Below, in pieces: positions 47,050-55,029 of a stretch of 64,000 nt of DNA. Both the position numbers and the translations under genes were made by a program. Under the pieces are notes generated by a model that saw only the letters and a program-made list of their open reading frames with translations, was not told the DNA's origin and searched no databases. This stretch comes from Chryseobacterium balustinum (lineage in GTDB: Bacteria; Bacteroidota; Bacteroidia; Flavobacteriales; Weeksellaceae), in the NCBI RefSeq assembly GCF_900168205.1, contig NZ_FUZE01000019.1, forward strand, positions 31,530 to 95,529, in the 5' to 3' direction. How positions within the stretch are numbered: position 1 is the stretch's first letter; every line of letters starts with the position of its first letter.

Positions 47050-47170
47050 TTATTGTATCCTTATATAGTTTAATGTGTGGTGGGAGAAGTCAAACAACTT
47101 CTCTGTTTTTTTTGTGGATTTCTAAGTATTCTGTTCGTAGGAATATTTTAATGATATACGCTTTTCTGAG

Positions 47171-47187
47171 TGCAATCGATTGCGTAA
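47171..47187. promoter_or_regulatory. LacI-type operator upstream of susC
   Basis: The sequence TGCAATCGATTGCGTAA contains the near-perfect palindrome TGCAATCGATTGCg with the central CG typical of LacI-family operators. An almost identical site is at 47857-47873. It is 122 bases before the susC start. The regulator gene is not in the window. Confidence 0.7.
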
Positions 47188-47856
47188 TTATTTTTAATAA
47201 AATATCTTGGCTTCTAAACTAATATTATTTTTCATTACGCAAAGAAAAAAATGTTATTTTTTTATTAATTTGACTGTTTAATTTGTTAATAAATACAAAA
47301 ATTCGAATTTGTATAACGGTGTAATTGATTGATTATCAATTTTTTGTTTTGGTTTTTATGCTTGTTTTTAAAAGTTTAAAAATGTAAAAATAATTTGATG
47401 TTTAATGATTGTATTGGTATGATATTAAGCCAAATTATAGCTTTTTCAGCTTCCTAAAACTCCCAAAAAGTACTTCTGAAAAGTAATTTTGAATGTTTAG
47501 TCTGATTTTTATCATCTTTTTTGTTCTGAAAAACTTGTGTATTTTATAAATGATTGAAATTGTGTTAAATTGTGATGTTATATATATTAAATTTATCATA
47601 TCCTTATATATATAACAATATTGATTTTTGATAAATATTAATTGGCATGATTTTTATTTTCTTAAGTGTTTGTACTTAATTTCGGCAAAAAAAATCTACT
47701 TCATATTCTTAAAATTTCTTAATTTTTTTTAAAAATTAAATTTTATTTCGCTTTTAATCAGTGAGTTAAAAATTTAAATTAATTTTTTGTTAACCGAATA
47801 CATATTATCTATATATTTATCAACAAGTATTTCTGTGGAATTTTAGTGTAATTTAA

Positions 47857-47873
47857 TGCAATCGATTACGCAA
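47857..47873. promoter_or_regulatory. LacI-type operator upstream of kduI
   Basis: The sequence TGCAATCGATTACGCAA shares its first 11 bases with the susC-side site and keeps the central CG. It lies 49 bases before the kduI start, a position suited to repression. Confidence 0.7.
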
Positions 47874-47921
47874 TGTTTAACAGGTTTTTAAAAACCGTAA
47901 TTTAAGTTTAAAATCTAGAGT

Positions 47922-48758
47922 ATGACAAAATCAGAATTTCGATACGCCCACCATCCTGAAGATGTAAAAAAATATACAACTGAAGATTTGAGAAGGGAGT
48001 TTCTAATCAATGATTTATTTAATGAAGATCAAATCAATGTAGTGTATTCTATGTACGACAGAATGATCGTAGGTGGTGCAATGCCCGTAAAAAGCGCATT
48101 GAAACTTGAACCTACTGATGATCTGAAGGCAGAGAACTTCTTAGACAGAAGAGAATTGGGAATCATCAACGTGGGCGCTGCCGGAAAGGTAACCGTTGAC
48201 GGAGAGGTTTTCGAGCTTGGAAATAAAGAAGCTTTATACATTGGAAAAGGAGCAAAAGATGTTGTTTTTGAAAACGGAAATGAAGGTCAGACTTTATTCT
48301 ATTTCAATTCGGCTCCTGCTCATCACACTTTTCCAACGAAGAAAATCACTAAAAACGAAGCCGAAATTGTAGAATTAGGCGAAGCAAAATACGCAAACAG
48401 ACGTACCATCAACAAGTTGATCGTCAACAGCGTATTAGAAACATGCCAGCTACAAATGGGAATGACCGAGTTGCACGAAGGAAGTGTTTGGAACACAATG
48501 CCTTCTCACACGCATACCCGTAGAATGGAAGCTTATTTTTATTTTGATTTGGAGGAAGGTCAGGCGGTAAGTCACTTTTTGGGACAGCCGAATGAAACCC
48601 GTCATATTTTTATGAAAAACAACGAAGCTGTATTGTCTCCGGAATGGTCTATTCACTCAGGAGTTGGTACTTCCAACTACACATTTATCTGGGGAATGGC
48701 AGGAGAAAATATGGATTATGGCGATATGGACGCTGTTAAAACTAACGAACTAAAGTAA
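47922..48758 (+). CDS. kduI: 4-deoxy-L-threo-5-hexosulose-uronate ketol-isomerase
   Basis: A 278-residue cytoplasmic enzyme, the usual KduI length. KduI isomerises 5-keto-4-deoxyuronate (DKI) to 2,5-diketo-3-deoxygluconate (DKII), after KdgF. The cupin-like metal site is visible in PSHTHTRRMEAYFYFD, with His and Glu ligands, and a later His in EWSIHSGVG. The N-terminal EFRYAHHPEDVKKYTTEDLR block is characteristic. It is the first gene of the plus-strand uronate operon, 10 bases before kduD, with an operator just upstream. Confidence 0.95.
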   Translation: MTKSEFRYAHHPEDVKKYTTEDLRREFLINDLFNEDQINVVYSMYDRMIVGGAMPVKSALKLEPTDDLKAENFLDRRELGIINVGAAGKVTVDGEVFELGNKEALYIGKGAKDVVFENGNEGQTLFYFNSAPAHHTFPTKKITKNEAEIVELGEAKYANRRTINKLIVNSVLETCQLQMGMTELHEGSVWNTMPSHTHTRRMEAYFYFDLEEGQAVSHFLGQPNETRHIFMKNNEAVLSPEWSIHSGVGTSNYTFIWGMAGENMDYGDMDAVKTNELK

Positions 48759-48768
48759 TTTTTTCCAC

Positions 48769-49551
48769 ATGAATTTATTCGATTTATCCGGTAAAGTTGC
48801 CGTTGTCACCGGCGGTACTCACGGATTAGGAATGGCAATGGCTGAAGGTCTTGCCTCTGCAGGTGCTGAATTGGCAATCACGAGTACAACTCCCTCAAAA
48901 CTAGACGAAGCTTTAGACTATTATCGCAGTAAAGGATATAGCGCTACAGGGTATCTTTTTGACGTAACAGACGAACGTGAAGCCGCTCAGAAGGTTGCTC
49001 TCATGGAAGCAACTCACGGGAAAATTGACATCTTAGTCAACAATGCAGGAATCATTAAACGTATTCCGGCGATTGATATGGATGTAGAAGACTTTAGAAA
49101 AGTAATCGATGTAGATCTTACCGGACCTTTCATCATGTCCAAATTAGTTGGAAAACACATGATTAAGAGAAAATCTGGTAAAATCATCAATATTTGCTCA
49201 ATGATGAGTGAGCTGGGTCGTGATAATGTAGTGGCATATGCTTCTGCAAAAGGCGGTCTGAAAATGCTTACCAAAAATTTGGCAACAGAATGGGCAAAAC
49301 ACAATATTCAGGTAAACGGTATCGGTCCCGGATATTTTGCGACAACCCAAACAGAGCCAATCAGAGTAGACGGTCATCCGTTTAACGATTTTATCATCAG
49401 CAGAACTCCGGAAGGAAGATGGGGAAATCCCGAAGATCTTGCAGGAACAGCTATTTTCTTAGCTTCAGATGCAAGCAGATTTATCAACGGACACATTATT
49501 TACGTTGATGGCGGTATTTTGGCAACCATCGGAAAACCTTCTAACGAGTAA
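48769..49551 (+). CDS. kduD: 2-dehydro-3-deoxy-D-gluconate 5-dehydrogenase
   Basis: A 260-residue short-chain dehydrogenase. The Rossmann motif is TGGTHGLGMAMAEG, followed by VNNAGI, the catalytic Ser region NICSMMSELG and YASAK with the Tyr and Lys. KduD reduces 2,5-diketo-3-deoxygluconate to 2-keto-3-deoxygluconate (KDG) with NADH. It follows kduI by 10 bases and precedes uxaC by 16. Together kduI and kduD process the unsaturated-uronate branch made by the lyases and GH105. Confidence 0.95.
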   Translation: MNLFDLSGKVAVVTGGTHGLGMAMAEGLASAGAELAITSTTPSKLDEALDYYRSKGYSATGYLFDVTDEREAAQKVALMEATHGKIDILVNNAGIIKRIPAIDMDVEDFRKVIDVDLTGPFIMSKLVGKHMIKRKSGKIINICSMMSELGRDNVVAYASAKGGLKMLTKNLATEWAKHNIQVNGIGPGYFATTQTEPIRVDGHPFNDFIISRTPEGRWGNPEDLAGTAIFLASDASRFINGHIIYVDGGILATIGKPSNE

Positions 49552-49567
49552 CATTAGAATTTTACAA

Positions 49568-50965
49568 ATGAAATCTTTTATAACAGATAATTTCTTATTA
49601 CAAAATAAATACGCGGAAGAATTATACTTCAAATACGCAGAAAAACAGCCTATCATCGATTATCATAATCATTTGATCCCTAAAGATATCGCTGAAGATA
49701 CCGTTTTCGAAAATATATCTAAAGTTTGGATTGCGGGCGATCATTACAAATGGCGTGCAATGCGTACGATGGGTGTGAACGAAAAATTCATCACAGGCGA
49801 TGCCTCAGATAAAGAAAAATTTGAAGCTTGGGCTAAAACGGTTCCTTATACTTTAAGAAACCCGTTATATCACTGGACGCATTTAGAATTAAAGCGTTAT
49901 TTCGGAATTGATGAATTATTGAACGAAAAAAATGCATCAGATATTTACGACAACATCACAGCACAGCTTCAGACTCCTGAAAAGTCGACAAGAGGTTTGC
50001 TGAAAATGATGAATGTAGAATCTTTGTGTACGACAGAAGATCCGATTGATATTTTAAATTATCATCAGGATCTAGCGAAAAGTGATTTTGATATTAAAGT
50101 AAGTACGGCTTTCCGTCCTGATAAGGCGATCCTTATTGAAAACCACAACTTTGCAGATTATATTTCAAAATTGGGCGAGTCTGCAGGGATTGAAATCAAT
50201 TCTTATCAGACTTTGTGCGATGCTTTATTAAAAAGAGTAGAATATTTCCACGAAAACGGATGCAGATTATGCGACCACGGACTGAATAATATTTCTTTTG
50301 AAGAAGCTTCAGAAGCTGAAGTAGCTGCTATTTTCAATGATAAAATTTCAGGAAAAGTAATCGCTGAAAAGCAGGTAAATCAGTTTAAAACTGCTATTTT
50401 ACTGTTCTTAGGCGAAACGTATCATAAATTCGGATGGGTTCAGCAATTTCATTTGGGAGCTTTGAGAAACAACAACGAAAGAATGCACAGAATTCTTGGT
50501 CCTGATACAGGATGGGATTCTATAGGAGATTTCGTACAGGCTGAAACTTTATCTAAATTATTAAATACTTTAGACGGAAAAGATAAACTCACCAAAACAA
50601 TTCTATATAACCTAAATCCTGCCGACAATGAGATTTTCGCAACAATGATCGGGAATTTCAACGACGGCAGTATCAAAGGAAAAGTACAATTCGGTTCCGG
50701 ATGGTGGTTTTTGGATCAGAAAGACGGAATGATCAAGCAGATGAATGCCCTTTCAAACATGGGATTAATCAGCTGTTTCGTAGGAATGTTGACAGATTCA
50801 AGAAGTTTCTTGTCTTATCCAAGACACGAATACTTCAGAAGAGTATTGTGTAATCTTTTCGGTGAAGAAATGAAAAACGGCGAATTGCCGGATGATATGG
50901 AACTGATCGGGAAAACAATTTCCGATATCTGTTATCATAATGCTAAAAATTATTTCGATTTTTAA
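49568..50965 (+). CDS. uxaC: Glucuronate/galacturonate isomerase (uronate isomerase)
   Basis: Start taken at MKSFITDNFLLQNKYAEELY, 99 bases inside the longest frame, giving 465 residues, the typical UxaC length, and avoiding overlap with kduD. The amidohydrolase-type metal motif is IIDYHNHLIP. Other conserved parts are AGDHYKWRAMRTMG, LYHWTHLELKRYFG and GWWFLDQKDGM. UxaC converts D-galacturonate to D-tagaturonate. It starts the saturated-uronate branch, followed by uxaB and uxaA further on. An imperfect hairpin repeat lies just after its stop. Confidence 0.95.
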   Translation: MKSFITDNFLLQNKYAEELYFKYAEKQPIIDYHNHLIPKDIAEDTVFENISKVWIAGDHYKWRAMRTMGVNEKFITGDASDKEKFEAWAKTVPYTLRNPLYHWTHLELKRYFGIDELLNEKNASDIYDNITAQLQTPEKSTRGLLKMMNVESLCTTEDPIDILNYHQDLAKSDFDIKVSTAFRPDKAILIENHNFADYISKLGESAGIEINSYQTLCDALLKRVEYFHENGCRLCDHGLNNISFEEASEAEVAAIFNDKISGKVIAEKQVNQFKTAILLFLGETYHKFGWVQQFHLGALRNNNERMHRILGPDTGWDSIGDFVQAETLSKLLNTLDGKDKLTKTILYNLNPADNEIFATMIGNFNDGSIKGKVQFGSGWWFLDQKDGMIKQMNALSNMGLISCFVGMLTDSRSFLSYPRHEYFRRVLCNLFGEEMKNGELPDDMELIGKTISDICYHNAKNYFDF

Positions 50966-50980
50966 ATTTAAATAAAAAAG

Positions 50981-51047
50981 CTCTCGCAGATTGAGCAAAT
51001 TTTGCAGATTTAAAAAAGATCTGCATAATCAAACTAATTTGCGAGAG
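50981..51047. repeat. 67-base imperfect hairpin after uxaC
   Basis: CTCTCGCAGATT (50981-50992) pairs with AATTTGCGAGAG (51036-51047) and the inner TTTTGCAGAT pairs with ATCTGCATAA. It is the best-preserved copy of the CTCTCGCAGATT family in the window. It lies 16 bases after the uxaC stop and may shape the 3' end of the kduI-kduD-uxaC transcript. Confidence 0.6.
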
Positions 51048-51061
51048 ATAATAAATTTGAA

Positions 51062-51174
51062 CAATTAAGGAGTTAAGGTTTTTTAAGATGAAAATCTAAG
51101 ATTTTATTAAGTACATCGCTTAAAGCGAAGCTTAACTTAATTATTCTAAACTCCTTAACAAATCTTAATGGTTT
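51062..51174. repeat. Dispersed inverted repeat, ATTAAGGAG/CTCCTTAA type, copy 1
   Basis: The left arm starts CAATTAAGGAGTTAAGG and the right arm has CTAAACTCCTTAA, then AATCTTAATGGTTT. The right part is nearly identical to that of the 54792-54913 copy. Confidence 0.55.
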
Positions 51175-51219
51175 AAATGAAAATAATAATTTACATATCT
51201 GCAAATTTTCTAAACTTGA

Positions 51220-51312
51220 AAATCTTTGTGAGCTTGGCTGAGTAGAACGCCTTTGCGAACTTAAAAATATACATCAAGTTTTAAAAGAAAATCTTAGCGC
51301 ACTTTGCGTTTA
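51220..51312. repeat. CTTTGCG-type dispersed repeat, copy 1
   Basis: Shares AACGCCTTTGCGAAC, ATATACATCAAGTTTTAAAA and a terminal ACTTTGCGTT with copies at 52408-52500 and 54924-55015. It lies upstream of kdgK. Non-coding. Confidence 0.6.
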
Positions 51313-51346
51313 AATAACAGCAGATAATAAAAAGGGTATTTAAAAT

Positions 51347-52354
51347 ATGGCTAGCAAAATACTTACTTTCGGTGAAGTAATCATGAGGCTTTCACCTCCC
51401 GGAAACAAAACAATGAGACAAAGCCACGAAATGGAATTTTTCTTCGGCGGAACTGAGCTCAACGTAGCTTCTTCATTGGCAACAATGGGTTGCGACGTGA
51501 CGCACATCAGCAATGTTTCTGATGATTTTGTGGGAGAATCTGCATTGTCTTTCATCAAAAGTTTTGGGATTGATACAACTTTCATTAATAAAAATGAACA
51601 TCCTTTAGGATTATATTTTCTAGAGGTAGGTTCATCGGTTCGTGCGAGCAGAATTGCTTACAACAGACTGAACGGTTCTTTTGCCAACATCAAACCAGAA
51701 CAGGTTGACTGGAAAAAAGCTTTGGAAGGTTGCGAATATTTCCATTGGACAGGCATCAGTCCTGGGATCTCGGAAGGCGCTTACGAAACTTTGAAAGAAG
51801 GTTTATTAACTGCTCGTGAAATGGGAATTGAAGTGACTACTGATCCTGCTTACCGTTCCAACCTTTGGAAATATGGTAAAAACGGAAACGAAGTTTTAAA
51901 AGAACTGGTTTCATATTCAACGATTTTTATCGGTGGTGTAAATGAAATTAATGAAATTTTGGGAACTCAGTTTTCATCAGATCAGCAAGGTTTCTTAGAA
52001 GCTTGTGAAGAATTAAAAAAACAATGTCCATCTATTCATAAAATTTTCGACAAAATAAGAATAGGCGTTACGGCGAGTTCTCAGCAAACGCAGGGAAGAG
52101 CTTTAGTCAACGGAAATTATTTTGAAACCGGACTTTTAGAAGTAAATCCGGTTGTCGACAGAATCGGGACAGGAGATGCTTTTGCAGCAGGTTTGATTTA
52201 TGGTTTATTAAATTTCGATGACGAAAAAGCATTGAATTTCGCCAACGCAGCTTGTGCTATCAAACATACTATTTTAGGTGACATCAATTACTGCAGCGCA
52301 GAAGATATTCTCGAGGTAATGGCCGGAAATTCCGGAGGAAGAATCAAAAGGTAA
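51347..52354 (+). CDS. kdgK: 2-dehydro-3-deoxygluconate kinase (PfkB family)
   Basis: A 335-residue ribokinase-type sugar kinase. The family signatures are LTFGEVIMRLSPPG near the start, FFFGGTELNVASSLATMG, and the C-terminal DRIGTGDAFAAGLIYGL with the catalytic Asp and anion hole. By position it phosphorylates KDG, the shared product of the kduI/kduD and uxaC/uxaB/uxaA branches, to KDPG for the aldolase encoded next. The family assignment is certain and the substrate is inferred from context. Confidence 0.92.
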   Translation: MASKILTFGEVIMRLSPPGNKTMRQSHEMEFFFGGTELNVASSLATMGCDVTHISNVSDDFVGESALSFIKSFGIDTTFINKNEHPLGLYFLEVGSSVRASRIAYNRLNGSFANIKPEQVDWKKALEGCEYFHWTGISPGISEGAYETLKEGLLTAREMGIEVTTDPAYRSNLWKYGKNGNEVLKELVSYSTIFIGGVNEINEILGTQFSSDQQGFLEACEELKKQCPSIHKIFDKIRIGVTASSQQTQGRALVNGNYFETGLLEVNPVVDRIGTGDAFAAGLIYGLLNFDDEKALNFANAACAIKHTILGDINYCSAEDILEVMAGNSGGRIKR

Positions 52355-52407
52355 TTTTCGCTTTTGGCTGTTAGCTTTTGGCAATTGGCTCATTGCTTAA
52401 ATAAAAA

Positions 52408-52500
52408 CATTGCGGACTTCGCTAAGTGAAACGCCTTTGCGACCTTAAAAATATACATCAAGTTTTAAAAAGAAAATCTTTGCGCCCCTTGCGTTAAAAA
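52408..52500. repeat. CTTTGCG-type dispersed repeat, copy 2
   Basis: Same element as at 51220-51312: AACGCCTTTGCGACC, then ATATACATCAAGTTTTAAAA and a terminal CTTGCGTTAAAA. It lies between kdgK and kdgA without the companion ATTAAGGAG element. Confidence 0.6.
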
Positions 52501-52580
52501 AGGAAGTGTTGAAGTTACAGCATACCAAAGGATGGATAAAACCCCATCAAAGATTATTTTCAACAAAATAATTCAACAAA

Positions 52581-53240
52581 ATGACAAAAATTCAATTGGT
52601 TACAAATACCATTATTAATCAGGGAGCTTTGCCTCTCTATTATAATGCTGATGAAACGGTAACTTTAGAAATATTAAAATCACTTTACAAAGCAGGAATC
52701 CGTGCGGTAGAATATACAAGCCGTGGAGAAGCTGCGTTAAGTAATTTCACAAAAATGGTAGAGGTTCGTAATGCAGAAATGCCGGAAATGCTTCTCGGAA
52801 TAGGAACCATAAAGAATGTAAAGCAAGCCGAAGAATATTACAAAGTGGGCGCAGATTTCTTTATCAGTCCTGGTTTTGTGGCGGAAGTTGCAGCATTTTT
52901 AATTCCGAAAGATTTGTTGTACAGCCCGGGTTGTATGACTCCGACAGAAATTATTGCTGCTGAAGCTGCTGGTGTAACTTTCATTAAATTATTCCCGGGT
53001 AACGCTTTGGGACCAGGATTTATGAGCGCCATCAAAGATGTTTTCCCGAATCTGAAATTTATGCCGACCGGAGGTGTTGATACCACGAAAGAAAGCATTG
53101 AAAGCTGGTTCAAAGCTGGGGTTTCCGCAGTAGGAATGGGAAGCAAGCTGGTAAGCAAAGAATTGATGCTTGCGAAAGACTATGCAACGATAGAAAATGA
53201 AACCAAAAAAGTGCTGGATATCATTCAGACTTTAAAATAA
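52581..53240 (+). CDS. kdgA: 2-dehydro-3-deoxy-6-phosphogluconate aldolase
   Basis: A 219-residue class I aldolase of the KDPG/KHG family (also called eda). The Schiff-base Lys lies in TFIKLFPGNALGPG; the other landmarks are AVEYTSRGEAALSNF, LLGIGTIKN and FMPTGGVDTTKESI. It splits KDPG to pyruvate and glyceraldehyde-3-phosphate, the last step of both uronate branches. It is 12 bases before the MFS transporter gene, so the two are co-transcribed. Confidence 0.94.
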   Translation: MTKIQLVTNTIINQGALPLYYNADETVTLEILKSLYKAGIRAVEYTSRGEAALSNFTKMVEVRNAEMPEMLLGIGTIKNVKQAEEYYKVGADFFISPGFVAEVAAFLIPKDLLYSPGCMTPTEIIAAEAAGVTFIKLFPGNALGPGFMSAIKDVFPNLKFMPTGGVDTTKESIESWFKAGVSAVGMGSKLVSKELMLAKDYATIENETKKVLDIIQTLK

Positions 53241-53251
53241 ATAAATTGACT

Positions 53252-54781
53252 ATGAGTTCAGTTAAATCTCTTAAGCCGACACAATATAGGTGGACAATAT
53301 GTTTACTGTTATTTCTTGCGACCACGATTAATTATTTAGATCGTCAGGTTTTATCTTTAACCTGGAAAGATTTTATTGCGCCAGAATTTCATTGGAATAA
53401 TAACGATTACGGAAATATCACGGCATTATTCTCTATTTTCTATGCGATAGGAATGCTTTTCGCAGGAAAATTCGTGGATTGGATGGATACCAAAAAAGGT
53501 TTCCTTTGGGCAATCGGAGTTTGGTCTATCGGTGCAGTTTTACACGCATTCTGCGGAATTGCCACTTCAGGAATCCTTACAGGAAACTGGTTTGCCGGTT
53601 TTCATGGTTCTAAAGAACTGATTTCTACAGTTTCCAATACTTCTGCAATCATCAGTACAAGTGTAACCTTATTCATTTTTGCACGTTTCGTTTTGGCGAT
53701 TGGTGAAGCAGGAAATTTCCCTGCAGCGATCAAAACCACAGCAGAATATTTTCCTAAAAAAGACAGAGCTTTTTCTACGAGTATTTGGAATGCAGGAGCA
53801 ACGGTTGGAGCTTTGGCGGCACCGCTTACCATTCCTTTTATTGCAAAATCAATGGGTTGGGAATGGGCGTTTATCATCATCGGTGCGCTAGGATTTGTTT
53901 GGATGGGACTTTGGGTATTTGTTTATAAAAAGCCACATTTACATAAGAGAGTTAACGAACATGAATTAACGTATATCAATCAGGATCAGGATGATCTTCC
54001 TAATCAAGATACTTCGGTTCCTGAAAAAGTGTTTACGTTCAAAGAATGTTTCAGCTACAGACAGACTTGGGCTTTTGCGTTCGGAAAGTTCATGACAGAC
54101 GGTGTTTGGTGGTTCTTTTTATTCTGGACTCCGGCGTATTTAAGTTCGGTATACGGAATGGATTCCACAGAAAGTGCACTTCCATTATTTGTATTATACA
54201 TGATTACTTTGTTATCGATCATCGGAGGATGGCTTCCAAAATATTTTGTTGAAAAGAAAGGCATGAATGCCTATTCAGGAAGAATGAAAGCAATGTTAAT
54301 TTTTGCATTTTTCCCACTGTTAGCACTTTTAGCACAACCTTTAGGAACTGCAACCTATTGGATTCCGGTTTTAATTATCGGTATCGCAGGAGCAGCACAT
54401 CAGGCTTGGTCAGCAAATATTTTTTCCACAGTAGGCGATATGTTCCCTAAAAAAGCCATTGCAACCATCACAGGAATTGGCGGAATGGCAGGCGGAATCG
54501 GATCGTTTATCATTAATAAATCTTCAGGATTATTATTCGATCATGCACACAAAGCTTGGTCAACCGTAGACGGAGTTCCTTTGTTAGAAAAATATCCCCA
54601 ATACGTTAATGACCGTTTGCCGGATGGATTCTTTGAGCAATTGGAAAAATCAGGCGCAGTAGTATCTGATGGAATTGATAAAGGATACATGATCATTTTC
54701 TCAGTTTGTGCAGTCGCTTACCTGATCGCATGGACAGTTATGAAAACATTGGTTCCGAAATATGAAGTAATCAGTAAATAG
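53252..54781 (+). CDS. MFS hexuronate-type transporter (ExuT-like)
   Basis: Start taken at MSSVKSLKPTQYRW; a TTG two codons upstream opens the frame but the ATG is preferred. The 509-residue protein has 12 hydrophobic segments. The ACS-type MFS pattern is seen in LFLATTINYLDRQVLSL, ARFVLAIGEAGNFPAAIKTT and GIGGMAGGIGSFIINKSSG, as in hexuronate transporters such as ExuT. It would bring galacturonate or KDG across the inner membrane. Gene order between kdgA and uxaB supports this. Confidence 0.88.
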   Translation: MSSVKSLKPTQYRWTICLLLFLATTINYLDRQVLSLTWKDFIAPEFHWNNNDYGNITALFSIFYAIGMLFAGKFVDWMDTKKGFLWAIGVWSIGAVLHAFCGIATSGILTGNWFAGFHGSKELISTVSNTSAIISTSVTLFIFARFVLAIGEAGNFPAAIKTTAEYFPKKDRAFSTSIWNAGATVGALAAPLTIPFIAKSMGWEWAFIIIGALGFVWMGLWVFVYKKPHLHKRVNEHELTYINQDQDDLPNQDTSVPEKVFTFKECFSYRQTWAFAFGKFMTDGVWWFFLFWTPAYLSSVYGMDSTESALPLFVLYMITLLSIIGGWLPKYFVEKKGMNAYSGRMKAMLIFAFFPLLALLAQPLGTATYWIPVLIIGIAGAAHQAWSANIFSTVGDMFPKKAIATITGIGGMAGGIGSFIINKSSGLLFDHAHKAWSTVDGVPLLEKYPQYVNDRLPDGFFEQLEKSGAVVSDGIDKGYMIIFSVCAVAYLIAWTVMKTLVPKYEVISK

Positions 54782-54791
54782 AAATAAAATT

Positions 54792-54913
54792 TAAACCATT
54801 AAGGAGAATTTAGAAGTTAAGAAATATTAAGAATTTGCAGGCAAATTGAAGTGCAAGCTTAAGAAATTTATTTCTCTTAACTAACCTAAACTCCTTAATA
54901 AATCTTAATGTTT
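54792..54913. repeat. Dispersed inverted repeat, ATTAAGGAG/CTCCTTAA type, copy 2
   Basis: The left arm AAACCATTAAGGAG and the right arm CTAAACTCCTTAATAAATC form a large imperfect palindrome. The right half matches the 51062 copy closely. A CTTTGCG-type element follows within 12 bases, the same pairing as at 51.1-51.3 kb. Confidence 0.58.
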
Positions 54914-54923
54914 CAAATAAATA

Positions 54924-55015
54924 ACTTTGAGTTCTTCGCTAAGTAGAACGCCTTTGCGAACTTAAAATAGACAGCATTTTGTCCAAAAAAACTTTGCGGA
55001 CTTTGCGTTAAAAAA
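54924..55015. repeat. CTTTGCG-type dispersed repeat, copy 3
   Basis: Contains TTCGCTAAGTAGAACGCCTT, then TGCGAACTTAAAA and a terminal ACTTTGCGTTAAAAA, as in copies 1 and 2. It lies 14 bases before the uxaB start. Confidence 0.6.
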
Positions 55016-55029
55016 TCATCAACAAGAAG

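Larger units (their letters stand above)
47050..47921. other. 872-base divergent control region of the pectin locus
   Basis: The gap between susC (leftward) and kduI (rightward) is strongly AT-rich and has no credible gene. It holds operator-like palindromes near each end (47171 and 47857) and an 11-bp perfect inverted repeat, GTTATATATAT (47577-47587) with ATATATATAAC (47606-47616), near its middle. TATTTCTG at 47828-47835 could be a -7 box for kduI but lacks a partner TTTG. Both divergent promoters must lie here. Confidence 0.6.
50966..51346. other. 381-base gap filled by three dispersed-repeat elements
   Basis: Between uxaC and kdgK there is no gene. In order it holds the CTCTCGCAGATT hairpin (50981-51047), the ATTAAGGAG/CTCCTTAA repeat (51062-51174) and the CTTTGCG-type repeat (51220-51312). 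The last two recur in the same order before uxaB. Confidence 0.6.

Noticed and set aside
47028..47222. Plus-strand ORF of 64 codons covering the susC upstream region
   Set aside because: It overlaps the susC start and an operator-like palindrome, has no recognisable domain and looks like chance coding potential in AT-rich DNA.
50966..51346. CRISPR array suspected from repeated short motifs
   Set aside because: The repeats are imperfect palindromes of different types, not identical direct repeats with regular unique spacers, and no cas gene is in the window.
52838..53158. Minus-strand ORF of 106 codons inside kdgA
   Set aside because: It lies fully antisense to the conserved KDPG aldolase and shows no family pattern.
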